Shown here one piece after another: positions 11,736-22,939 of a stretch of 64,000 bases of DNA (position 1 is the stretch's first letter; each line of letters begins with the position of its first letter). Where the stretch lies: the NCBI RefSeq assembly GCF_003286085.1, contig NW_020825298.1, positions 8,308,001 to 8,372,000 on the forward strand, in the 5' to 3' direction. Source of the stretch: Drosophila persimilis. Its lineage: Eukaryota; Arthropoda; Insecta; Diptera; Drosophilidae. Both the position numbers and the translations under genes were made by a program. Under the pieces are notes generated by a model. It had not been told where the DNA came from. It saw nothing but the letters and a program-made list of their open reading frames with translations, and did no database searches.

Positions 11736-12431
11736 GAATCCCTCGGTCTGCATATAACAACAAACTGTGCATATTATTTAAACCCGCTCGACTTTTTGCT
11801 TAAATCAAACCTTAATAACTAGTGAACAAGCTCATTAGAATTCCACCTTTCACCAACTGAATTCAACCATCCATACTAATAAACATGTTCTACCAATATT
11901 CCAAAGTAGTTCCATCGTTGAAACCGTCGCATTGACTTTATACAATTTAAACAATAAATGTTTGCACATTTCTAGACATGTCGAACTAGCAATTATAAAT
12001 ATTTGCCATCATTCATTTCAATAGCCTCAATATTTGCACAAAATTCAATAACTTCAATCCCGCTTTGAATGATATTTTGTCATTTTAATTCATACCTGGA
12101 TATTTTTCAATATTTCTCAAATATTCCCTTGCCATTTGCACTAATTAATTTACTTATTTTATTTGATTCCAGCTTTGACTGCTCCTTCAATCGTAAATTC
12201 GACAACAAATTGCTTAGATAGCTGGATAAATTTGTGGGAAATTTAATTTAAACAAATTTCTGGTTGATACGAGTATAACTTTTGGCTGTGCTGCTGCTAT
12301 GCTGTTGCATATTTGCATAATATTAATTTGCATAATTATGTTGGCCATAAAGAAATCCTCTGGCCAATAACAATTATGAAAAGCCGCACAAACACAGCAC
12401 AAATGCATTTACCACACCACATAGCACAGAG

Positions 12432-12433
<2 letters not shown>

Positions 12434-12464
<31 letters not shown>
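12434..12464. repeat. CA dinucleotide microsatellite
   Basis: About 15 CA units without interruption. Confidence 0.95.
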
Positions 12465-12468
<4 letters not shown>

Positions 12469-14074
12469 TCATAACTAACACAAACTTATTTATCCCCAGG
12501 GTCCGATTTATATTACTTCCCCGTTAGCCGCCATGAAGGCGTCCGTCGTCCGGCGTCCACTCTGGCCCCCTCCATGCCCTCCATGCATTCTGGAGGAGTA
12601 CTCCAAGGTCTGCCACTGCCACTGGCTCTCGTTCTCGTACTCGTTCTAGTTCTGTAAATTTATCAGTGTCAAATATATAATAGCGCGCCCGTTTTCGCTT
12701 TTAATAATTTCCCCTGCCGAGGCGAGCATTTGGAGCGGAAATTGCCGAGCAGCTTCGAATGGGTTCTGGGTCTGGATTCTGGGGACTTGAAACAATGGAC
12801 AGGCTCTCTCTTCAGCTGCAAGCGCTGCAGGACAGTGCCTCCGCTATCCTCCATATACCTCCAAGTAGAGTGCTCCATCTAAATTATTTCAATTGCAAAA
12901 GGTCCAGCGGGGAGACACGCTTTTTTGTTGGTTTCTACATCAAAGGCGTCATTAATTTAATTGAATTTTGTTTTTGCAGTTGAGCCTTGGTTTCCTTTCC
13001 TTTCGGTATCCTTGCGATTGGACTGGATTGAATTTGTTTGTTTTACATGCACAATTTGCAGGCGGCTCTCCGGCCCTCCGTCCCTCCGCCTCTCCCTCTC
13101 TCTGTGTCGTCTCTCTTTGACATTTGGTGAAACAAATTAAATTACCTTTTGCTGGAAAAAAATTATTATTCGCTAATGGAAAAACGAATTGAATTGGATT
13201 GGCCAACGTTAATGCCATGTTGAGGGCATTAATTGAACGCTTGACAAAGTGAGGAGATGTTTTTCCGGCGGGCAACTAAAATAGTTTTCCATCCATTAAG
13301 ATTTCATAACGTGGTCCTGGCAGCGGCAAAAACTTTCGACATAAATTCGGGAACCTGGCTCTCATAAATATTACCCACTTACATCGATAAGGACGGCCGA
13401 GGATGGCAGCATAAAATATGCAGCGAGAGCCGAAACTTTTTTGTTTTTCCTCTCCTCTCCTTTTTTTTGTTTTTTTTTTGGTGAGCTATTGACTAAATAC
13501 TTTGGCAAATTCATAAATTTAAGCACATCGTTGTAGCATAAATATTTAAAAAATGCCGAAAAATATATATAATAACGAAAAATGCTGAAGAGGAAAATTG
13601 AGTTGAAAAGTTCTCGTGCCGCATCCTCTATTTGGGGCACGGGGCAAGGAACTTTATTGGCTTGATTTTTTGAACATCATAAAAGTGAGCCGAAAAGGAA
13701 GAGCGGGACATCTGCTTTCTTATTCATGGGGATTGCTCATCAAAGCCTACTTAATGCCCAATATTGGCCATGGCTTAAACAGTTTTGACCATTTCATGAG
13801 GCCGGCCCCGAAAACTTTGTCAGGGCAAAAACTTTTGGCCCACTGGCCTGCCTTCTACGTTCTTGGATTTTTATTTTTTTCCTCCTTTGGGGGGATATTT
13901 ATAAGGCTGCCACGTGGATATTGATATTGAATAGCGGTGGGCTCTGTGGAAATTCTGGCATTAATATGCGGCGTTGAACCCGCCATCGACTGGGAAAGGT
14001 GAGACAATTAGGCAGGGGGAGGAGGCCCTAAATGGGCCATGTCCTGTCTGAGGTGTTGTTTGGCTCCATTATCA

Positions 14075-14097
14075 GACACACACACACACACACACAC
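14075..14097. repeat. CA dinucleotide microsatellite
   Basis: About 11 CA units. Confidence 0.95.
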
Positions 14098-14943
14098 CAC
14101 CGCCGAAGGAGGAGGAGGAGCATTAGGCTTTAATAAGCCAATAAGTTTGCTCTCCGGTACGCCAGGCAGTGCTCAGGATATCCTCATTCTCCCATCCCGA
14201 TGCCAGTGAGTGCATTAATATTTATGTTTTTATAACAGTCGGTGGATCCAGTCGAGTGGTTTTCCTCGGCAGTCTGGCCTGTCTGTCCATGCGTGCGTTA
14301 TAAATAAAATTAAATGTATCTCTTAAGTTGAATATCCTCTGATCCCAATCCTCTACTCGTTCGGTGTCGATAATTCGACTTGGTTTTTGGATAATGAGAT
14401 ACTCCTTGAGCGGAGCAGGAGGAGGAGCAGCTTAATGATGCAGTCGTTAGCCCAAGGGTTGCTCCTGGGGATGGCTGGATGAGAAGTAATGTCTTATGAC
14501 CGTAGCTGTAATTAGGTTCTGGGCATAACTAAGCATAATGCGGGATGCTATCACTTACGTGAGAGACGCGTTATCGCCAGACGACTTTGAAGGGGAATAT
14601 GCAGAAAAATAAACCCAGGAATGAACACAAGAAATCCCCAGAAAAGGGCTTTACCCAACGCTCTTTTGCTTACCATTCAAATTCCTGCGGTTTAATCCAC
14701 TCGAAATTCTTACAAGTTTCGTTCCTAAGACTAAAAACTAAATTTGAAGTTTATGTACTTCGACTTTGCTAACTAGCTAAAATAGTTCCCCATGCACACT
14801 CTACACACCACAATCTCTACTCCACCCACACTCCTGCCACTCCCAGCCAAGATTATGGCCCTTCTAAGTATGCAACACTTTTGGCGCAAGTTTCCTTCTG
14901 CTCTTCTGCTCCTTCTATGATATTCTGGCACCTTATCTATACG

Positions 14944-14967
14944 AGTGTGTGTGTGTGTGTGTGTGTG
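14944..14967. repeat. TG dinucleotide microsatellite
   Basis: About 12 TG units. Confidence 0.95.
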
Positions 14968-15718
14968 CTGGGAGCCAACAGCTTTATCAAACATTTTTGT
15001 GTTACAGGCACGCGACTGAAATAAAAATAATGATCAACTGAAGCATAGTGTACTCTCGTACGAGAGGGGAAACACCGGGGGCAAGATATTCGGGAATATC
15101 CGTGGGAGAACAACAGAGAGAGACAGAGAGAGAGCTATAATAACAAGAACAACCTCAACAGTTCAAAGAATTAACTCACATGCCTGGCATAATAAACATA
15201 ACGTCTTTTGCCTTGGCTTTTCCATTTTCTCTTTTGTTTTTTTGCTCCGCTTTTCCCCATTTCCCCACCATTTGGTGGTGTATTTTTGTGTTTTTTTTTT
15301 TGTGTGTTTTCGTCTCTGCTGGCACTGCTGCTGCTTTATGTTTACTTATCCGCCTCTGTAGGCGGCTTTTGTTGCCTTTACTGTTGGCTGTTCTTCTTGG
15401 CTGCCTTTCTGCCTTTCATTTGGGGGGGCCTGGTTAACACGCCGCGAGCCATGAGCCCTGGGAGCCCCGAGAGCAAACGAGAACAGGCCGGGCAAACATG
15501 CTGGAAAATGGCATAAGCTTGTAGCCTTTCGGCCTTGGTAGGTGGCTGCCTCGCATTGCTATCCAAGAGCAATGCACAAACAACATAATTAGTGGAGAGC
15601 ACCGGCACGGGCACGGGCAGGGGAGTAGAATGAGATTTTCTTCAAAGACTTCTGCTAATTGAAGCTGCGAGTCGAACAGCAATTAAATTAATTTATTCCG
15701 AATTACTTTCTTCAAGCC

Positions 15719-15743
15719 GTGTGTGTGTGTGTGTGTGTGTGTG
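15719..15743. repeat. TG dinucleotide microsatellite
   Basis: About 12 TG units. Confidence 0.95.
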
Positions 15744-16729
15744 CTTGTATCCCATCCCGTATCTCGAAAATTATGACTTAATGCATCTGAAGACGTTCGG
15801 GGCTCCCAATGCTGCCGCCAGAGCTGGAAAATTAATTTCCCAAGTGCATTATTTAGCGCACGGGAATGAGGCAGGGCGCAGCATTTCCCAGCTGCTGCCA
15901 CTGCTGCTCCTTCTGCCCCACAGCGCATAAATCGGCGTAATGGCAAATTGTAGCCCAAAAAAAAAAAAAAAAACGAGAAGAAAAAAACAGAAAAACAGAA
16001 AAAAGTCGACTATAATGCGAGTTTGATGAAAAATGAAAGCCCGCCCAGAAATGTTGAGCGTTCTACTTTTATGGTTAACGAAAATCAAATCGGGGAAAGC
16101 CTTGGAGAGGAGGTAACAAAGCAGGTGGAGGAGAGGGTAATCTTGGGAAAGGGAAAATTAAATTGAAGAATTTAAGGGCACATTACAGACTTTGATTGGG
16201 AAAGGAGGATCTTCCCTTCGATCCATTCGCAGCAAAAGTCGGAACCCCCGCCCTATCATCCATCATATATCGTATATCGTATATGGTATAGTATTTCCAC
16301 CCAGCATGCAGTGGAAAAAGAGTAACTTTAATGCTCATTTAGCTGCAGGCTTTAAAAAAGGTTCTCAAAGTCCCTGACAGCCGCCGGATTGCCCCTCGTC
16401 TGTCCCGTCTGTCCCGTCCGTCTGTCTATCTGTCGCATTGTTGGCCTTTTTTCCGGCCTCTTTGTATCCGTCTGAATGTGGCAGCCATTATGGCGCACAG
16501 AGAGGAGACTCGAGAGTCTAGATGGAGACAGCGACAGCGACAGAGACAGAGATACATGCTCCACTTACTCCCGACTCTTGGCAGGCTCATAAAATTTTAT
16601 GATTTCGATCAACTCGAGTGCGGAAATTATTAAGAGTCGAATCTGTTTCAACATCCTGCCACTCCACTGTCTCTGGTAGGCTCTCTCCTCCACATATATC
16701 TGTGTGTGTGTATGTATCTGTGGCTATAA

Positions 16730-16733
<4 letters not shown>

Positions 16734-16758
<25 letters not shown>
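16734..16758. repeat. TG dinucleotide microsatellite
   Basis: About 12 TG units. Confidence 0.95.
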
Positions 16759-16760
<2 letters not shown>

Positions 16761-17697
16761 TGTGGTATACATAATTTCATATGGCAGCTGCCAGAAGGCA
16801 AAGTGCAACCCACAGACAGGGACAACGGGGAGACAGGGAGACAGGGACTCGGGATCTGCGCGTAAAGTGCGCGGCATATAAACTTCATTGCCGCCAAAAG
16901 TCCCTCCCACACGTGGAGCGGGGAGCGGGGAGTGGGGAGCGGGGAGCATGGAGCGTGGAGCGTGGAGAGTGCCTGCCATTTTAATTTATATTGTAGCCAT
17001 GTTAAAGTTCAGCAATAATAAAAGAACACACACAGAAAAAAAAGGTGAAAACCTTGCATGTGTTTTCCTTCAGTTTTCCCACTGTTTCCATCCGCTTTCC
17101 CCCCCGCCAGCGATTTTCCTGTAAAGTGCGTTTTTATCTGTTTGGCAGCTGGGAAAATGGCAAGTGGGGGAAAACGGGAAACGGGAGTCCAGGTGAAACT
17201 TTTTGCCAATTTCTTGGAGATCCTGGCCACATTTTACGGGGTGGGGGGGTGGTATGCCGCTTTCGGTATGCCACGTATGTATATATTTTGTACATCTCTT
17301 GGAGTTGTTGTTGCTGCTCAAATCAGACAAAACAAATTAGATGCCTCGGCGGTGTGCCTGCTTGACTGGATTTTCACACTGGAAAAATTACTAATAATAA
17401 ATTGTCAAGCGCGTGAGGCCGAGCGATGCCTGCTCAGGCGGAAAACCAAACAGCTTTCCCACCCTCTTTCCACCACCTTTTATTCAGTATTTTTAAACCC
17501 TTGTCCCTGTCGGACAGAGCAACCCCTTTGCAACATTTAGTGGAAATGACCGCAAAAGTTATTTTTAAAATCATTTTCCAGCCAGCAAACACACACACGC
17601 TCACGCACACACGCACGCAGGGAGAAAGTTTTTGGGTGAAAGATAAGCGAAGGAGCAGCTGTAAAAAGCACATAAACATGCGTGTCGGGGCAACGTT

Positions 17698-17722
17698 GGG
17701 GGTTGGGGGTGGGGGTGGGGGG
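17698..17722 (+). repeat. G-rich tract with quadruplex potential
   Basis: Four runs of 5-6 G (17698-17702, 17705-17709, 17711-17715, 17717-17722) are separated by 1-2 bases, which meets the usual G-quadruplex pattern on the plus strand. Confidence 0.7.
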
Positions 17723-20700
17723 CGGTCCATTCTGGTCTTCTGGGGTTAGGATCGGGTCAGTGGAAACCACAACCATGCCTCCCTCTTCTTCTGCCCCACA
17801 TTTTGTGTACTTTTCACTTTTACTGAAGCTCTTGTTTCCTTTTTTTTTTTGGGGTACTTTGAAGCTACTTAAGCCGTTTTGAATTTTTTATGAGCCCCTT
17901 CCTCTCTGGTCATAATGTTTTTTCGTGTATATTGATATAAATGTTCATATACGCTCAGGTGTACGCGTCCAAACGGTGGACGGGATGTCATGAAGGGGCA
18001 GAAAGGATGAAAGGATGTGTGCGGATAAAGCTGGAGACAGTGGGTGACCTCTGCCATCAGGGGATAAGTTTTCGACTCGAAAGGTTCATCAAGGGTTCAT
18101 CATATGAAAACGACAAGTGTCCCCCTTTTTCGACTTAAATTTCAACCAATATTTATGTGAAAACCCACTTAAATTTTTCAAATAGGCTTTTATTCTATAC
18201 TAGATGTATTTTTTGTGGTAATAATTTTTAAAATTAATTTCTAGGGAGATTAAAAGATTTACACCTTTAAAAATCATTTAAAAACTGTCCAAAATATATT
18301 ACAATTCCTCAAACACTTTCCCTCATCCCAAAGCCCAACTTTGAGAGCTCTAAAGACTCGTCTACTCCTTCGATGATGATTGCTTCAGTTGGGACTATCT
18401 TCTGTTCGATTTGGTAAAAGTTGTGCATGCCTTTCATGTTTGATAAATTGAATTGTTTATCGCCGGAGCTGAAAGCTTTTATGCCCCCCTCACCTGTCAG
18501 TCAGTCAGGTGCCTGATATTCCATATATCAAGCCGTACTCGTATGGCATCATTCTGTATTCATAATGTTTGGTTTACATCTTATGAGTGGAATGGAATGG
18601 AATGCATTATTGATTGACTTTGTCGCCAAGAGCACGCACTCGTTGATGCTCCCCAGGGCTCTATGATTTCCATAGTTTTTTCCTGAAATTTCCATACATT
18701 TTCTTTGCCAGACATACATCAATGGCTGTTTACACGGTATCCCAGTGTCCTTCCTCTGTAGCAATCTCTGTTGTGTGTGTGTGTTTCTCTATTTTCTTCT
18801 GGTTTTTCCAACATTTCATAAATATTTTAATATTTTTGCTATTTATTTTGGACATGTCCTCGTTTCATTTGGCGTTCGTTTTGACTTATGCATTGTTTCG
18901 CACATTTGGCGCGTCGATTTATTTACAGCGTCCATAAATTTGCAGGATGTAGGATGCGGGATGGGATGGGTCTTGTGGCAGGACCCTGTCACGTGTTGCA
19001 TCACCCACACAGAACCGCACAGCAGAGCACAGCAGAGCAGAGCACAGCAGTTGGCATATTATTCATTTTTATTATATTTTGTCGCCTTAACGACCATAAA
19101 TTGCATTAAAAATGTTGTCATTGAATATGCTTTCGCACCGTACACTCAACCCGTAATGGTCGAGGTGAGGTTCTAGCCACGGCCAGTGCCACTGCCACTG
19201 CCATTGCCGTGTAATTTATAGCCCAAAAGAAATTTAAATGCAAAAAAACATACACAAAAGATTGCAAAACCCATCAGAGAACATCAGCGATGACAGCGAA
19301 ATATGTTCCGAAATTCATCCGTGAAATATTTAAAATTCATTCTCCCCATTGGGGTTTCGAGTGTCGCGGCATCTTAGGTTTCGATTTTTTATGGCCTGGC
19401 GAATGCTAATGGTCGGCCGGAATTGAATAAGGGACACGGCCAAGGATAAGGGAGCTAAGTCAAGGCAATCCCCACATGTCCTTTGAAATGCGTATGCGAC
19501 AGACATCACAAATATTTTGCGAATGTTTTTTAAGCTGAAATGCCAAAAAGTTGTTGGCCAACAGCCAGAATGAGGGATGAAGACGCTTGGCGTCTGCTTA
19601 GAGGCATCAACAAAAAAATGTGTAACTTAACCCGCATCAGGAATTTGTCACGATTTGTAGTCATCGTCATCGTTCCACCCCCACCCCTCTCTCTCTCTAT
19701 CTCCTGTCCTGTCTCTTTGCCCACCGCCACCCCATTTGTTTGCCATGAAAAATGACCAAATCCAACGTTGCGTATACGTAATGCTCTCCGCTGTTTCGCA
19801 GGGCATGGGGGGGGGGGGAAGGCTCTCTCTCCCTTGTGACAATTGTGTGGTTAGATTTTTTCGTGGGCCCCCCCCTTCATCACTTGACGCTTTCAGCGTC
19901 TGAGACTCTTTCACACATCGTTTGTCACATTGTTCCCGAGGATTTCTTCTCCCTCACTGAGATCTTTGATGCCGCTGCTGCTGCCAGAGTTGCCATCGCC
20001 GATGTTGCTATTATTGTTGCCTCTGGCAATACCATTACTATTTGCTATTGTCACTGTTTTGTTTGTTGTTTGATATTTGTTGTAATTTTTCATCTCCCGT
20101 AGCTGCTGCTTTTTGCACATTAGTGCGGGGCGTGTCGTGTGTAATCAATTCTCGAGGAATACAACAGACAGACAGCCAGAGGGACACCTTTCTGTTCGAG
20201 GCAGCAGGTGTGCAGAGAGTAAAGAGTTTTGATTGCTAGATTTTTCGGGGGCGGGCACTCTTCGGGGTGCCTCTTAAAGCTTTTAAAGTTCTCCATTGTG
20301 ACGCGGAAAACTTGTCGAAAAACTCATTTATGCACGACTGTGCTCGACAATCTTCTGCTGGGGGAAATTAAAATTTTACAAATTTAATTACAAGCCAAAA
20401 CTTTATTCCTGCATTTGTAAGGCGGAAAACGCGCGAATCAGTTTGCATATATTTCACGGCGCACAGTGCGTATGATTGACATTAAAACATTAATTATGCA
20501 AAACGCAGTGGAACTTTTGCTGTTGTTGTTGTTGTTGTTGAAGTGTATTTGTTGTTAGGCAGTCTATTCAGAGGCTCTACTCTGCACTCTTTGTTTTTGC
20601 AACTTCCTTGCTGTCTTTGTCGCTCACGCTTTCTACGCAAACTTTGAGCCTTGGCCCACATGTCGTGTGCGCAATGTCAGCAATGCCTGGCAGCGGAGCG

Positions 20701-21995
20701 GCTCTGGCAACGAAAGTCAAGTTTTTAATTGTTTTCGCGAATTGATTTAAAGCAGCTTGTTGCCCCAGCAACAACTTGTTCAACTCCAGAGCTCTCCCTG
20801 AACTTCATTAATATGGCAGTTGTATCCACTCCCCGCCCGTCCCAACCCATCCCTTTGGCAATCCCTTATCCATTGCCTGCTAAATGGCCTCGTCCTGCAA
20901 TCAACAAGAACTGGCGGAGAGCAGAGCTGGCAGATACGCGACAGCAGCTGATGAAAAGCATGATTGACAAGCAGCCCAGCGCCAGAGACGGAGACGGAGA
21001 CCTCCAGCCCACAGGGAGAGAGACCGGCAGGGCATTAAGACACAAACTCTTTGCCGGCTCACTTGGGCATATTTTATTTATGAGCCAAAGAACAAGGACT
21101 AAGGGACTAAGGACCTGGCTGAAGGACCAAGCTGATTGCGGCCGCCCTGCTCCTGCGAGTTTCAATTAAATGCACAGATTTTTCAGCCGCTTTCCTGCCA
21201 ATGCCCGCCCTTCCCGCTCCACCGCCCTGCCGCCCTTCCACTCTGTAGCCGTTTTTAATTATATTTTCGGAAAAACCTTGTCTGTCTACCGGGGCCGAGG
21301 GCGTAGGCTTCTGTTACATTGGGCGTGGCATTTAATTGTCGACACAAGAGCGAAATAATTTTCATATCAGCTTTCAGTTGTTTGTTTCGCTCTTTGCCCA
21401 ATCGAGCGGGCGAGTGAGCGCCGCCTCTAGGGAACGGCTGGGCCAGGCTCCAGAATAAGTTTCTTATAAACGAGGGGACAGTAGGACAGTAGTTCTGCCT
21501 ACCGCTTAATTAGAGGCCAAAGAGAACTGAAATTGATGTGCCCTCGGGCTGGATTTGGTAATGGTTTCTCAGGTGCTCGTTAATGAATACTAAATCTCAG
21601 CATTTGAGCTGATTTTCGTATAGCCTTAAGTATAGGTAAGCCCTACTTTTGTGGCCCAGTACTTTCGCTGAGGGAGTATTTATCTTGTAGAAGACCAAGG
21701 GGGTTAAGGTCCCAGGCCAGCAGGGGCTGTTGGTCTCATCCGAGGGACTGTCGCCGCTGCCATTGAGCTCCTGTGGAGGTGTCCAACAGCCACTGTGGAA
21801 GGGAAACTCTTATAAGTCTGAAAGTTCCATCGGAGCTCGAAGAATATCGGTTCTCGGTTCCGGACTCGACTTTGAATCGGTTTGTTCCGCTTTGATTCCC
21901 TTTCCAGAACTAATGAAACTATTCTGTGCACTGCAATTCCTACTACACTTCCTGTTTGAAACCCGAAGGAAACAGTCCACTAATCCGCAACGTGA

Positions 21996-22289
21996 ATGAA
22001 GTTAATTTCCATGGTAGGCCTCATCTTGGCCTTGTCTGGGGCTGCTTTGGGCCTAAGACATAGTAAGTTTAACGAGAGAAAGCGTGCCTCGCAATGTACT
22101 ACTGATGTATCTTTTCTAGAAATCTGTGGTCAAGAGCCAGCCAACAGCGGCCGTTGCCGTGCCTTAATAGAATCTTATACCTATTATTCCGACACGAACG
22201 AGTGTGCATTGTTCGATTACGGCGGATGCGAGGGGAACGAGAATCGTTTCATGAGGAAAGCGGAATGCGAGTCAAAATGCAGAGAATAA
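21996..22289 (+). CDS. Secreted single-domain Kunitz protease inhibitor, copy 1
   Basis: CDS is join(21996..22062, 22120..22289), giving 78 residues. The 57-bp intron (GTAAGT to TTTTCTAG) has a length divisible by three, so the unspliced frame also stays open. Its translation lacks homology, and the splice sites match those of copy 2. Residues 1-20 are a signal peptide. The single Kunitz domain has Cys 25, 35, 51, 59, 72 and 76, with spacings 16-8-13-4 after the second Cys as in the BPTI family, plus the signature FDYGGC with GNENRF. The P1 residue after the second Cys is Arg36, then Ala, which predicts inhibition of trypsin-like serine proteases. AATAAA lies at 22329, about 40 bp after the stop. 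Related small Kunitz genes occur in clusters in Drosophila and include male accessory-gland and immune-induced secreted proteins. Expression here is unknown. Confidence 0.92.
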   Translation: MKLISMVGLILALSGAALGLRHSKFNERKRASQCTTDVSFLEICGQEPANSGRCRALIESYTYYSDTNECALFDYGGCEGNENRFMRKAECESKCRE

Positions 22290-22466
22290 TTCATTGTTTT
22301 TTATTCTTAGTTCATCAAAAGTTGTACGAATAAACGGATATTCAATTGATAAATGGTTCCGGATTCGGTTCAGAACTAATGTAATTATGGTTATTCCTCA
22401 TAGATCTACTTCAGACAAGTCGCTCCACATCACCTGAAACACAAAGTCCACTAATCCGCAACGAGT

Positions 22467-22765
22467 ATGAAGTTAATTTCCATCGTAGGCATTATCTTTG
22501 CCTTGTCTGGGGTTGCTATTGGGCTCAAGAATCGTGAGTGAAATGAAATGAACGCAATGAAATATTGATGTATCTGCTTTGGCTGTCCTTTGTAGGGATC
22601 TGTGGTCAAAAATCGGCCCACTTCGGTTACTGCAGTGGCTATACGAAAGGATTTACCTATTATCCCGAGACGAACGAGTGCAAAATGTTCGTTTACGGCC
22701 GATGTGCTGGGAACAAAAATCGTTTCAAGGATAAAGCGGTCTGCGAGGCAAAGTGCAAGGAATAA
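22467..22765 (+). CDS. Secreted single-domain Kunitz inhibitor-like protein, copy 2
   Basis: CDS is join(22467..22533, 22596..22765), giving 78 residues, with exon lengths identical to copy 1 (67 and 170 nt) and a 62-bp phase-1 intron (GTGAGT to TTTGTAG). Residues 1-20 are the signal peptide. The six Kunitz cysteines are at the same positions (25, 35, 51, 59, 72, 76). It differs from copy 1 at key sites. P1 is Ser36 followed by Gly, not Arg-Ala. The conserved GG before the fourth Cys is GR (Arg58), which lies beside the reactive loop in the BPTI fold. Trypsin inhibition is therefore unlikely; it may target another protease or have lost inhibition. AATAAA overlaps the stop codon (22764-22769). 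It is a tandem duplicate, about 180 bp downstream of copy 1. Confidence 0.92.
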
Positions 22766-22852
22766 TAAATATTCAGAGTTGTACGAATAAGTGGATATTC
22801 AATGGAAAAATGGTACAGGCTGCTGAAGGTGTTAGGCTCTTTTGGTCATGGT

Positions 22853-22939
22853 TTCTCGGTTCTGGACACGGTCTGATTTCCTTTCCAGAGCTAATGAAAT
22901 TATTCCGCGCAACAGAGTTCTTACTCCGCAAAGGTCTAA
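22853..22939 (+). repeat. Third copy of the Kunitz upstream region, without a gene
   Basis: A 37-nt block at 22875-22911 matches 21894-21930, upstream of Kunitz copy 1, with five mismatches. Neighbouring sequence beginning TTCTCGGTT also matches (21851 and 22853). The 3' flanks of both Kunitz genes also share GTTGTACGAATAA and GGATATTCAAT. The repeat unit therefore includes upstream DNA and gene. Downstream of this third promoter-like copy no Kunitz frame is visible, only a possible scrap with GATGTATCTTT near 23001. Confidence 0.7.

Larger units (their letters stand above)
11736..21849. other. Non-coding stretch with microsatellites
   Basis: No gene is supported. The stretch contains several CA/TG microsatellites, listed separately, A and T runs near 15960 and 17840, a G-rich tract at 17698-17722, and a 12-G run at 19807-19818. 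A GTTGTT run lies near 20519-20540. Frames here are low complexity or lack recognisable domains. Confidence 0.55.

Noticed and set aside
15053..15066. 14-bp palindrome CTCTCGTACGAGAG
   Set aside because: It is an isolated palindrome with no flanking repeats, and could occur by chance in 64 kb.
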